Of a DNA stretch of 64,000 nucleotides, positions 1 through 11,347 are shown piece after piece (position 1 is the stretch's first letter; each line of letters begins with the position of its first letter). Origin of the DNA: Margaritispora aquatica (Eukaryota; Ascomycota; Leotiomycetes; Helotiales; Discinellaceae); assembly GCA_007644065.1 (NCBI GenBank), contig VJWN01000009.1, positions 1,240,001-1,304,000 of the forward strand. Direction: 5' to 3'. The notes beneath the pieces are model-generated. The model saw nothing but the letters and a program-made list of their open reading frames with translations, was not told the origin of the DNA and ran no database searches. The translations under genes and the position numbers were made by a program.

Positions 1-1340
1 AATAGTCCAGGGTGATTATTTACACTATTTTCAGGTGTTTTGCTACCAATTGCTGCCGCAAGAACGAAGCGTATGACGATCCCTCCATTGGCATTTTTCA
101 TCACAAAGTACTTTGGTTCGGGGGTCATTATTTCTACTGCCTTCATACACGTATGTTTCGGTTTCCTAAAAAAGTAATTTGCTCTCGATTTGCTAACTTG
201 ATGAAGTTGCTCCATCCAGCTATTGAGGCACTCACATCACCATGTTTATCAGGCGCAATCACAGAATACAGTTGGGTGGAAGGAATCGTTCTTATGACAA
301 TATTCGCCATGTTGTTTATAGAAATGATGGCTGCCAGATTTGATGTGTTTGGAGATCACCAGCACGGTGTTCCCTCGTCACAAAATTCACAAGTGGACTT
401 AGAAAAGGCTGGTATGTACAAGATCTTGATTTCGAGATGTTTGTATCTTCATGTTGAATGTGTGGTTGATCTTTGGAGAGTCACAAGCTGCTGCTCAAAG
501 TCCAAAGGCAGCTATTTTACACACAATGATGGACTACAACGAAAAGTAGCTAATGATTTTGTAGCTGCCAAACGTTCGATAAACAATGTTGAAGGTCAAG
601 ATTCTGCCCATCAGAACCATGATGTATCTGGACAACCCAGTAGAATCCCGAGTCCGGACAGTAATGTCACTTTGGTTAAAGCTGACAAACACCTTGAGGG
701 ATCGCACACTCTACACCCTGGCCCACCCTCGAGAGTAACATCCCATGGAAGTCACGGTATTCTTGGGAGAGAAAATGACTTTTCATATCCACCAGGAGGT
801 GAAGATCATCTTGGCCATGGTCGTAACCATGATGATTCCGATGACCATTTTGGAGCGCAGATGACGGCCATTTTCATCCTCGAGTTTGGCGTTATTTTCC
901 ACTCGATATTCATCGGTCTGACTCTAGCAGTGACAGGTTCCAATTTCAAGATTCTTTATATTGTGCTCGCATTCCACCAAACTTTTGAGGGACTTGGTCT
1001 AGGTTCTAGACTTGCGACTGCAGATTGGCCTCTCAAGAAACGCTGGATGCCGTGGGTGTTGGGTTCAGCCTTTGGCATAACGACCCCGATAGCAATAGCA
1101 ATTGGGCTGGCTGTGCATAGCAGCTTTGAACCCAATAGCAGCTCGACATTGATTACACAGGGCATCTTCGATGCCATCAGTGCGGGCATTTTGATATACA
1201 CGGGATTAGTGGAACTCATGGCGCACGAATTCATGTTCAATCCCGAGATAAGAAAAGGGAAAATGTCCATGGTTATGTTTGCATACGGATCAATGTGCGC
1301 AGGAGCGTTCTTAATGGCTTTACTGGGCAAATGGGCATGA
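1..1340 (+). CDS. ZIP-family zinc/iron transporter, 5'-truncated by window edge
   Basis: Plasma-membrane or organellar divalent metal (Zn/Fe) importer of the fungal Zrt type. An exon appears to start near 35 after a CAG acceptor and encodes a ZIP transmembrane segment (PPLAFFITKYFGSGVIIS). A 56-bp intron (151-206, GTATGT, internal GCTAAC) joins it in frame to LLHPAIEALTSPCL. Hydrophobic segments follow, then a long His-rich cytoplasmic loop (HGRNHDDSDDHFG). The core ZIP helices come next, with the metal-site signatures HSIFIG and HQTFEGLGLGSRLA, and the protein ends in ALLGKWA. A second, in-frame intron at about 412-480 (GTATGT...GAGAG) is plausible because that stretch reads poorly. The family is clear. 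The N-terminus and signal peptide lie outside the window, and substrate specificity cannot be told. Confidence 0.88.
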
Positions 1341-2230
1341 AGAGTAAGAGTTGGAACAAGTCGAGAAACTTTCACACCTTCGATTCGACGTGGACTGAGA
1401 TTCGATAATGATGAATTTTAATATACCCACGAGCAAAGGCTCAATTGGCGGTTTGGAGATCAGGCAGTATATGGCGACTGCGCGAGAAATCCCAGCGCCA
1501 AGACTTAGAATGGTACGAAGTTTTGATAGAAGAAGCGGGCGTTAGATCTACCTGTCTCATTAGATGTGTGGGAAACTAGATGCAGAACTTCCGAGCCTTG
1601 CATAGGTAGATAGAATAGATAGTGGAATTGATGAACATCAGATCAAGGGTTATTACAAGGATTTAGCAACACCTCCCGAGAAAATACACTCCTGGCTTGC
1701 TAGTATTTCGGACTCAATTCCCTTGTTTTCTTTCTGTTATGTGCCAGTTCTCGCCATCTTGCAGTACCTACGACTTTCTTGCTTTGGCTCTTTGCCGAGA
1801 ATGTGGCATGAGATGATGCCTAAACATGCAGAGCTTTCAAGATAAAAATCGCAAGCTGAGAGAGGCGAGAACGATCCAGCACGCTGATTTCGAAAATTTG
1901 TCTTGTTTTCGCTTTTCTTGTCATGATAGTAAAGTTCGGGAGGATGAGCATTAGAAGCAGAATCCTCCGCTCCTTTCTCCGAATGATGAGATGGAGGTGG
2001 TATTGTGTTCGTACTCTACGTTAATGATGTCGAAATCGCCTCGGTGGTGGCTTTCTTAGGACTGACCATAAGGAGGAGGTGCCATATTTCTCAATTCTCC
2101 AAAGAGTGAAGCGAGGTTGGAGGTTGGCTATGCTCGTTTCCTGAGAACCATTTTGGACAGCACTAGCAATTTTTACCACCAATTTGTCGCAGGAGTGCTG
2201 AAGCTAGCACTATAAAGCATATGCGCTTAA
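1341..2230. other. Intergenic, convergent 3' ends of the ZIP and HET genes
   Basis: Non-coding stretch between the ZIP stop and the end of the HET gene. Only short open frames are present, and I see no RNA gene or repeat of note. Confidence 0.5.
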
Positions 2231-4622
2231 TCATCGTATGGTCACGATTTGCGGTTCGTATGACCTTGAAGAAATCCTTGATGAGTCTCCACTCATTACG
2301 GTGCTCACTCCTGCACGAAATCCAGATTTCAGCCCATCCATAGATCCATGAATATAGCACTCTCCCACTACGCAATAGCTTGATACCAGCTTCCTCAACA
2401 CGATCGGTACGCTTGCTCCATACAATATCATCACCACATCACCAACGAGTGCCTTTGCAGGCACGAGCCCAAATGCTCCCTGGTCAGTGATGATGAACCT
2501 CCTGTTCCAAATCACGCTTTGAACTCTCCTCAACAGTTCCCCAGTCACCGTGGATCTGCTCTGGTTGATCATACGCTGTAATCGTACATCACTCATGCCG
2601 CTATTTGCAAGAGAGTGCTCGAGGGCTCGCTTGTACCAAGATGGTGGATTCCCTCCATCGGCGTTACGGTCCGCTATAAGTGTTCGGTAGAGCGCCTCGG
2701 GTATGGGACTGCGTCGTTGAGGCCAGTTTGCCATCGACAGCCAGCCGGATGGTATGGTACCTTCCATAGCGCGCTCGCCTAGACTCTGTATTGTACCAAT
2801 GGTTATTCCTTTGACTTCCAATCGCCGTGGCTTGGAAAATGGTCTCGTGTCAATAGGAAATCGTGCCATCTCTAGATGAGCGCTGATGGCTACTTTCTGC
2901 TGCTGTCTCTCATTTTCAGCTGCTTTAACCACAGCATTACCCACGTGTGCTTGTTCTAGCCTTGACGTGATGGTTTGGAATTCTTTCGAGTGCTTCGCAG
3001 ATTTCCTGGCCATTCGTCTGTACTCGCTTTCATGCTGATTACCTTTCTCCTCCAAAAGTGCCTTGACTAAATCATTTTGTTAGAGATGTATTTGATATAA
3101 TGCATTCTCGAGCATACTCATTGTTTCTATGACTCGATCCCGTTCCAAACTTGCTGCTAAATTCAACTTTTTAATGGCCCCCTCATCTGCTGACACTTCA
3201 CTTGACTCGGCAATGGATGGTTCATTTGCGTAAAATGTGGCAGGAGGATGCTGAGACTTGTTGCTCGAGTTCGGGCGTTGCGTATGATCTAGGTCCTCGA
3301 AATTAATTACGGGAAAACCTTTACTCGCTTGATAAATAGGTCGTCCAGGGACGCCTACAAAACTGTCGCCTCTCTTCCGCACATAATGACCATCTTCTCT
3401 GGTCTCAAAAACAGCTTCATCAAGCGTACAAACCCATGAAGAAAGTCGCTTTTCAAAACGATTATATTTTAATGATCCATCTGGTGCAAAATAATAGCTC
3501 GGAGCTGGAGCCCACGGTCGGCAAATGATATCAAGAGATTTGGAGGCTTTGATACAAAAAGCAACAAATCCTAGGGCTATCAAATTAAAGGACAGAACAT
3601 AGTCTACTGCCAGTTTTGGATAAGCTATGTCTGCATTTGACATAAGGGTTAGGTCATCTGTTGTACCAGAGAAGATATCTTGTGCGTCTTCAGCTAGAGG
3701 CATGACTGCGTAAATGCAATCCCTAGGATCTTTCGTTTCAAAAAAAATTCAAAGACGTTACCAGTGTCTCCAGGTTGACGAGACCTTCGAGGATCTCGTT
3801 GTCCTCTGAGCGACGAAACAGTCGATTCACAGCGTCTATTAATCGTATAGCACCAAATGCCTGAACTTCACCGAATATTTCAGCATCGTGGTAATATTCA
3901 GGGGACAGCCAAAACAACTTCACAATATCCTGCTGTTTCTGACCAAATAGCGTTGCTGCATCGGCAAACAGTGACCAGTCGACTTCTCCATTACCACAGT
4001 ACAATGTGGCAGTTTTCGCGAACGCAAGTTCTTGCACAATCCACCGACGCGAAAACCAAGGACGATTCATCAATCTTGCAAGTGCGTACCATTGGGTGGT
4101 TGACCTGGGATCTTTAATGATCTGATCAAACTTAGACAAATCCGTGATCTGTGAAATGAAGCCTAACGCTGAGTTGCTCTCTTCGGCCTCTTCTCCAAGC
4201 CAAATGGCGACAGATCGGGCACAACGATAGATCCTACCCATCATGGGTATCTGTTGACTTTTCTCGTGATCATTGGACTGGTCTATACACAGGGCATCCA
4301 CCCAAATAAATCTATGCTCTGTTGTGTGACGCAGTCGCTGCAAAGCTGTTGCAAGACTGGGAAGGATATTTAAATATTGCCTTTCATGTCTGTCTCCAAG
4401 CAGTATGGTAAGAACCGTCTTGTTGCCCTCCGGTGGTCCCCAAACATAAGATAGAGCATCAAATTCAAACCCCCACGGTGATTCTAGAGAAGAGAGTTGA
4501 ATATCGCAGTAAAGAGGAGTACCATGGTTTGCAGGATATAGGTTTAACAGACGAATTGGGAATTGTACATCTAAAAGTGCTTGATAACGATACAGTACTT
4601 GTGAAGCTGGAGTCGATGCCAT
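2231..4622 (-). CDS. HET-domain (heterokaryon incompatibility) protein, frame interrupted by a 1-nt shift
   Basis: Putative allorecognition or cell-death regulator. The ATG at 4622 opens a 5' frame with the HET core: FDALSYVWGPPEGN, FIWVDALCIDQ, QIPMMGRIYRCARSVAIWLG and RPWFSRRWIVQELAFA. The family-typical DPRDCIYAV motif continues only in another frame from about 3735. The change of frame falls in a run of eight T (minus strand) at 3739-3746; seven would keep the frame open. A 51-bp intron with GTATGC, CTAAC and TTTAG (3067-3117) removes an in-frame TAA and joins the C-terminal half in phase. That half carries the conserved GDVVMILYGASVPIVLR and GECYIHGSMDG. With the shift ignored, the product would be about 779 aa, typical for the family. 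It could be a pseudogene, a null allele or a base-call error. Confidence 0.85.
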
Positions 4623-5191
4623 TGCTCCTGTGGCGATAAGAATCCTGGTGTGCTCCGAACACCAAAACAATGTGATCAATAATCTTAGAGATTATCCAGT
4701 AGGCGAAACAATAGGCGTCTTGCCGCCAGATTTCACAACATCTATTGATAAAAGAAGGTTTCTGGCGGGTTGGAATTGCAGCAGCAAGTTGGCTGCCTAA
4801 GGTAGGTAATGAACAGTCAGGATCTCTCAACTCAGCCTGAAAGTTCAACGAGCTCATCCATCAGGAGGGCATTTCACAAGCCACTCACATGACCCAACCT
4901 CAGTCTGGGGCTCTGCGGAAGAATGATCCGAATTCGGTCTAGGCTATTAGTACCGAGATTTTATAGTAAACCTCTTTTCACGATCTTCGTCGAGAAGAAA
5001 AAATGTTAAATGACGATACATTCATAGGCTAATTACATTCGACAAGTCCTGACTATGTCCCAAATACTAATGATATTCATCCCATTCTCCCTTACTCATG
5101 GTCCTATACAATTAAGGAGCCAAGTTATTCCCAAACAATCTTGCTAGCATCAAGCTAGCGCATCCAGAAACCCAGAAGTCTCGAGACTGAT
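4623..5191. other. Intergenic, 5' of the HET gene and 3' of the Egh16-like gene
   Basis: Upstream region of the HET gene running into the 3' flank of the next minus-strand gene. No recognised element is visible. Confidence 0.4.
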
Positions 5192-6132
5192 TTACTCATC
5201 AGATTGGTTGCGGCGAGCCTTAGCGTTTCTGCGCATCTTCATGTTGTACTCAATGGCGCGCTTCTTGGCAGCTGGGGATTGAGTGAATGCAATGCTTCCA
5301 CCGAAGAACTGAGGAGGGCCGTTGGACATCTTGGCAACGCAAACATTGGTGGCAGCACCAACGGTACCGGAGCATGTCATGCCTTCTGGCATTTGCACCT
5401 TGGCTGGGAAATCCATGGTGGAAGCGGTAGAGATACCAGCAATGCCGATACCCTGTTGGATTGTCAGTAGCTGTATTACAGGAGCATCAAACAAGAAATG
5501 AGATCAACATACTGGAACATTCTGGGGCATGGTAGCAGCCTTGAAAGCAGTAGAATCGGTTCCACCGGATGTAGGGTCAACCATGGCAGCGAAAGGACCG
5601 GCACCATCTTGGTTCACTTGATGGATGGTCATGGAGATGACTCCACTGTCATCGGTGGTTGGGAGACCAGAAGTGGCACCCTTTCCAGCAGCAGCAGCAA
5701 CACCTTGCTCCTTGGTTCCAGCTGGGGTCTTGACACCTGCTGTTGTGGCGCCTGCTGCACGACGGTAGAGAGTTGCAGCCTCGTGAAGATCACGGGCGGT
5801 GTTGTTGGCACTTCCACCCATGAAGATACCGACCATGGTAGCGGCGACGACCTTGCCCTTGGCGTTCTTGCCCAATGGCATAGCAGCTGCTTGTGCTGGG
5901 TTGAGGATGGAGGTATCGACCTCACTTCCACACTGTGGAGAAGGGCAATCACGGGGTGTGCCATCGACGACGGACAAAGCTGGCATGTTGACACCTGCTG
6001 ATGTTAGTCGATGCCAATGTAAACTGAAGGATAAAGCTTACCATTGGCTCCCTGAACCTCAGTGACAACACCGTGAGAGTAGACGGAAGTGACAGCGAAA
6101 GCCGCACAGAGAAGGATTGAAGTGTACTGCAT
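5192..6132 (-). CDS. Egh16-like secreted virulence-factor family protein (DUF3129)
   Basis: Member of the secreted fungal family known from appressoria and infection structures (gEgh16/Gas/Mas homologs). Its molecular activity is not established. Exons are complement(5192..5452, 5513..5994, 6042..6132), with introns of 60 bp (GTATGT...CCAACAG) and 47 bp (GTAAGC...CTAACATCAGCAG). The product is 277 aa. A signal peptide (MQYTSILLCAAFAVTSVYS) is followed by HGVVTEVQGANG, a typical mature N-terminus. The Ala/Gly-rich body holds regularly placed cysteines (DCPSPQCGSE, MTCSGT, NVCVAKM) and conserved FFGGSIAFTQS near the end. The C-terminal tail is basic (RRNAKARRN). The start at 6132 gives the signal peptide; upstream in-frame ATGs lie in the leader. 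It stands alone, with a TATA-like site about 150 bp upstream. Confidence 0.9.
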
Positions 6133-6280
6133 TTTGAGTGAAAGAAGAAGAACGACCTGCGTTATTGAGAATTGAAAATTAAAAGATAGTAAAGTATTAA
6201 GGGAAGTATGAAGAATGAGAATGAGAATGCGAATGAACTGATGATGCGAATGAAGAACTGATTGATGCGAAGGAACTGAC

Positions 6281-6292
6281 ACTTATACTCAT
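6281..6292 (-). promoter_or_regulatory. Possible TATA box of the Egh16-like gene
   Basis: The minus strand reads GAGTATAAGTG about 150 bp upstream of the start at 6132. The position suits a TATA element ahead of a short pyrimidine-rich leader. No experimental support. Confidence 0.3.
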
Positions 6293-8937
6293 CCAACTGG
6301 TGGGTCAACATCTCGAGCACGATGGCCAAGCCCAATTCGGATCCTTGGATGAGGCCAAACACCCTGAAAATACGCGATGCGATCTGTTTGATACTATTCC
6401 CGGTTTGCAACCGGAAAAGTTCGTTTCCTCTGCGTGGTCAAGGCAAGTTGGAGATCCACAGATGTTTAGGATCTTCAAATGGCACTGTTCATGCGTGATA
6501 CTCTCTTGAAACGGGAGGCGAACCTCATCCACCGCTTGGGCCAAGGGTGGATTTGGAAGAATCTCGGGGCTTTTTGGATTGGTGGGAGTTGTTTCTTGTG
6601 TTCAAGCATCGATCATGGTTACTTTTAAGGTTGTTTCCAAGACCTGTCAAGCCGGCTGCCATCTTGCCATCCTGCCATCGCCACCTTGAAGCAGATCTTG
6701 TCACATGACTTCCGATCTTGAATAGCTGTGAAATCAATTACGGAGAGTACTTGGTGCCTACAGATACCATAACTCGTGTTCGTGTTCACTATGTTTGAAA
6801 ATTATGAGCACTAGGTGAATGATGTATTAGAAATGAATCTTGTAACACTCCCGAGAAGTCCAGATCAGATTTTCAATTCCTCTCCACAGCCACCTCCTTT
6901 TGTTAGTGTCGTTTGAACATCAATATCTCCAACAGAATGATACTGCTAGAAATTTGGTGGTAGCCTGCTATTTACTGGTACTGCTGCAGAATTAAGGACG
7001 CTTCTGGGTCAACCACTCGCTTAGCTTTTAGGAGTACCGTATGGGGCGAATCATCTTGACAGACCCGCACTTCTAGCTAATTTTAATTCTCTTTTTTTTA
7101 TTTTTTAAAAATAAAAATACAATTATACGAAGGGGAATCCCTCTTGTCTTTTTCGAGTAAACAGATCATCTTGCACGACTGTCGATAGTAAATTAGAATA
7201 ATTCAAAGCACGTCCAGAGCAATTGTCTCTAAGCCTTTGGTCTGGTCAGCAACTTAACACAAGAAAAAAAAATGCTAGTATGTCTGACATGCTACATGTA
7301 CAATCCTTCAATAAAGGCAAGAGTGTACGAAAACCTCGGGCTCAGCAGTGCAATTCCGATTAGCACTCGGACCTCTTCGATGGTAAGACCTAGAAATCCT
7401 TGGGCTTGGACTTCAAAGTCTCATGTAACAAGGATAAAGTCTTTATTTGCACATCCGGCTTTGCTCATCAGATGCAAATCGAACCACAACCTGAATCTTA
7501 AAAGAAGCGCAGGCGCCGAGCTGAAAAGAAAGACAATATCTCCAACAACACTACTCAACTTCAAACTCATCCCGAACATCTCGTTTCTGATCCCGATTAC
7601 GACCGAGCTCTTGATTGTTCTCGCCAAGTGCGAAACAAATACATTCCCCTAAGAACTTGTTTTTCTGAACAATTACCTGGCCATGAGTCTACATAAATAG
7701 CACCTCCTTTGCGATCTACAGTCTTCTTTCTTCAGATTATTTTGGTTGCTCATGAGATCGTGGTGCTCTTTCCCAGCAATTTGATGGTCATTGTTTTCCG
7801 TCCCATGGACCGGTAGAGAGATTGATGAAGGTAGCACCGACAGAGCTCAATTGCTTCTTGATTTGATCTATGTCAAACTCACTTTTTTGTAGACGCAGGA
7901 ACTATGGCAATCTTATGGCATTGTTGTTGGCAATGGATATGGAGGAAGCCGAATCTTCATATGGATATCACAAATAGAGAATGTGTGCTGATATTTGACC
8001 ACATCAATTCCATTGCCCACGAAACCTCAACAACAAAGAGCATTCAATTGACTCTAAACCGCCTCAGTGGCGCAATGGTTAATGTATCAACCTCCTTCCT
8101 TTCTAAGACCAGTTAACTGTAGACAGACTTGGGACCAGAGAAGATATGCTGAAATGTCCCTATGAAAGTTGACGGTTCGGCCTTCGGGTCTTGAGCCTGT
8201 TCATCATTTGGGTTGCTGTCTTCTCTGGGTTCAATTACAAAAGCATACTTGAGTACTAACATAGGTCAATCCGCCTTGGACGGTGAGCCTTAGCTCAGAC
8301 TAAATTTTTTACATTTTATATAGAAATAAATAATAAATTTCGATTTCTAGTTTATTAAAGCGCTATTCTTCTATATACGCTTTTTTGTACTCTTATATAA
8401 AGGATCAGACCATATCCTACATGTTAAGTTTTATTGTTATTGTATAGTAAATCGAACCGTTTGATTGTATTTTAACATTGCTTAAAGGGTTTTGTTTACG
8501 TCTGTCTCGCTTCTAAAATTACCCCCACGCTCTCTCCAGTCCCCAACCTATACCTTCTATTCTTCCTTCTCAATACCATCCATGATCTTTGTGGATGCAC
8601 TTTACCTGCCATCGTATCCTCTGAAATTTGATAGTAGACTCAGAAATCAACATTGTCTCCCGTGGTAAGATAAACTCGGGGTTAGTACAAGCTCGCATTA
8701 TGTTGCGGCTTATTTGTTAGCTCTGTAATTTTCAACTTTTACTAAATTCACACGATGTAAATGGAAAGTGATTAAGCAAGGCTTCTTCCTGTCATGTGGC
8801 TAAAACAGCATCGTAACTTCCTAACTAGCTTCCAGCTCTTCCTGGAGTGATAAGTAGCCCTTTCTATTTCCCCATGACCTGTATTTACCAATCAATTTCA
8901 TTTTATGTTGTGTACCAAGGTCTCCCTCGCACGCATA
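6293..8937. other. Gene-poor intergenic region
   Basis: About 2.6 kb with no convincing gene. It includes AT-rich tracts (7080-7125 and 8305-8480) and short open frames on both strands without recognisable products. A tRNA-like fragment at 8061 is listed separately. Confidence 0.45.
8061..8088 (+). repeat. tRNA 5'-half-like fragment
   Basis: GCCTCAGTGGCGCAATGG matches the start and A-box of a eukaryotic tRNA (resembling tRNA-Met/Asn heads). No matching acceptor or T-arm follows at normal spacing; a loose B-box-like GGTTCGGCC lies about 100 bp downstream near 8174. It may be a decayed tRNA or the head of a tRNA-derived SINE. Confidence 0.35.
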
Positions 8938-10484
8938 ATGTTTCAAGACATGCTCGACCAAAAGTCCCGAGAACTCTTCGCGAAAATGGGCCAATCGTTC
9001 ATGGACAGACTTGCGGACAGCGGCAAGCTACATGCCATAGAGCTAGAAAGCCTGGAGCAGTCACAAAAGACACGACGGTTGCAAATTCTGAAAGAAGTCT
9101 TTCGGAGTGGCTACGCTAGCGGGCTAAATGAGAAGGTCGGACTTCGTGAAACCAGTGCAGCTAGCAGAAATAACTCATGTAACCAATAAGTTAAGCTGTT
9201 CAACAAGGAAGATTCCAGCATACACACAGATACGACAAATACAAGCGAGCAGCAAGGTTCCTCTCAACAAATACCTAAGGACGTGGCTTATCCTGGACTT
9301 CTCTTCTTGCTTAGAGCCCATCCAATACTGACAATCGACGATCTTGACGGAAATAAAAAAGCTGAATCGACGATTGACCACACGGAAGACTATATCATTT
9401 GCTTTGAAGACCAACAGAAATCTGTTGGTGCTTATGAATGGGCGAGAATACAGGCGAGGTGTGATTTGGAAGAAAATACTGGTCGGAGACAAGATTTCGA
9501 GGAGCACCTTTCAACGCTTGAAGAAAACGAGGACAACAGCTCCAAGAGAAACGATAGCTATAATGGGAAGGGAAGCAAACAGATTTGGGAGTCGAGAGGA
9601 CAGTCCGTATCCAAAGCAAGAAATTTGGCGAAGAATGTGTGTAAAGACTCGGCTACTTTGTTGCCTAAGGATAGTCGAGATGAAATCAGTCTAAACACCA
9701 ATAATCAAGACACGAATTGTGGACGACCAACTTCTATACAGCTTGAAACCACACAAGCGATTGCTGAAAGGGTCGCGAACCAAAGACCAGCTGTGAGAGA
9801 TCATCTCACAAAGATTATGCAAGGAGATGAGGACATTTCACGAATCAATCACAATCGTAAGGAAAACGAATCAAATACCGAAGTACAAGGCATTGGAGAC
9901 AAACAAGTGCCATCCTTAAATGTGGACACCCTTCGGAGCTTCCCAATAGTAACAAGAAACCTAGACTCGCTCGCCAGGATACATCTCTGGTAAATGCCAG
10001 ACTAGCTGCAGTAAAACCGAAAAACAATTGTGAGTGTGACGTTCCCACTACAGTTCCACACGCTTTCTCTGATCGAAGATGATTTCCCACAGTGAATATC
10101 CCGTTGACACGCAAGGGAGAGTCAAAGAAGTCCTCTAATGCTCACCAACCGAAGAGTATGGACGCAACCAAAAATAAAGGACTGAAAGCACAGGACCCCG
10201 CTTTATCTTCGTCCAATACACAGCCCATTAATAAGATAGTTGATCCCAAAGCCAGAATTAGAAGCAATCACACTGCACCAGAAGACTATGACGACAATCC
10301 CAACTCGACAGTAAAAAGTATAAGAATCTTGGCAAAGAAACGTGCCTTGGAAGCCAGGAGACAACAGAGAAAGAACGACAAGAACCTCGAGTCTGATTCG
10401 GGTGAAGAAGGTGAGATGAGCTGTACTCAGCAAGGCACAATTCAGAACCGGAGAAAAAGCTGGAAAATAGAGATCGAAAGATGA
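8938..10484 (+). pseudogene. Decayed paralog of the charged hypothetical protein at 11348
   Basis: Family unknown. The ATG at 8938 begins a helical, charged block (KSRELFAKMGQSF, a GxxHxxExExL-like stretch, FRSGYASGLNE). This matches in order and spacing the first 75 residues of the intact gene at 11348 (KAREQFTQSRNQF, MAGYKAGVENG). The frame then meets an in-frame TAA at 9187-9189 and continues open in the same frame to 9993 with the same N/K/E-rich composition. From about 9900 the coding character moves to another frame (PRLARQDTSLVNARLAAVK). That frame runs into a good intron at 10030-10092 (GTGAGT...CCCACAG) and a last exon ending at 10484. One lesion is certain and a second is likely (a frameshift, or a weak 50-bp intron). 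It is probably a degenerating tandem duplicate. Confidence 0.5.
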
Positions 10485-11347
10485 CTTCGCATTGGGCATG
10501 CCAAATCGCTTCAGTGGATGATGGCGAAGAGAATGTTCTGGTGATGGAATCCTCTTAAATCGTCTTGTTCCTAAACATAGGTCTGCTGTTCTTGAATTAC
10601 ATGGGCGAACACTCTTCAGTTGCCAACAGAGAGAATTTTCTGAGGAGTCACAGTAGTGTTTGTATGCAAGTATTAATAACTTTCACTGTCATGAAGAGCA
10701 GACAGTGTTCTTTGAGATTAGCATTCTCACATATTCATAAGCAGAGATCGGAGATCGGAAGCAATGCTTACACCCTGTACCTCAAGCGATCAATAGATTA
10801 CCTTCCAGCATGCCACTATGTGTTAATATTATTGTGTTGTTGTACTGTAAGTTGATATGAACTTTGATTAGTCTCGCTTGTCTCTTTGCAGTTCTCGACG
10901 AGTACGAAATTTCTGTTTTTCTACAAAACGTCAACATTCCAGAAAATCGACATGCCTATTTAGATTAAAAATCATTTCCGTGTTTCTTTCGCTTTGTTTG
11001 GGAAAGAATTCAATCGAGAATTTCTTGACATGCCTGGAGCTTTCGCTGGTACCTCCTCGATGGATCTACATGCACCATGAAGGTATCATACAACTTGACA
11101 TTTTCATTTTCAACATCTCGTCATGGAGATATAGCTGTTACATACATTTCTGTTGCCTATTCTTTGTGGGGTCAAAGAATTGCAAGAATAGCCAATCTGC
11201 TAGTTCCTTCTAAACCACGGATATTTTCGCAGGTTGTGAGATACGCGAAACTCGGTAGGAGTCCTTTATAGACCCAGGATATATTGGGTCGGTACGGCTT
11301 TGCTTCAAGATCTCAAAACCATCCATGACACAACGATATCTCGAAAC
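10485..11347. other. Intergenic between the two paralogs
   Basis: AT-rich spacer with only short open frames. It acts at most as the upstream region of the gene at 11348. Nothing else is seen. Confidence 0.4.

Noticed and set aside
956..1375. Minus-strand open frame of 139 codons opposite the ZIP gene
   Set aside because: It is the antisense shadow of the conserved ZIP helices and has no domain of its own.
3067..3117. In-frame TAA in the HET gene, first considered a nonsense mutation
   Set aside because: A 51-bp intron with GTATGC donor, CTAAC branch and TTTAG acceptor removes it and keeps the frame.
5498..6065. Plus-strand open frames opposite the Egh16-like gene
   Set aside because: Antisense shadows of a spliced, signal-peptide-bearing gene whose introns fit only the minus strand.
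7272..7652. 126-codon plus-strand frame and an opposing 68-codon frame
   Set aside because: Neither shows a recognisable protein, and the surroundings are AT-rich non-coding sequence.
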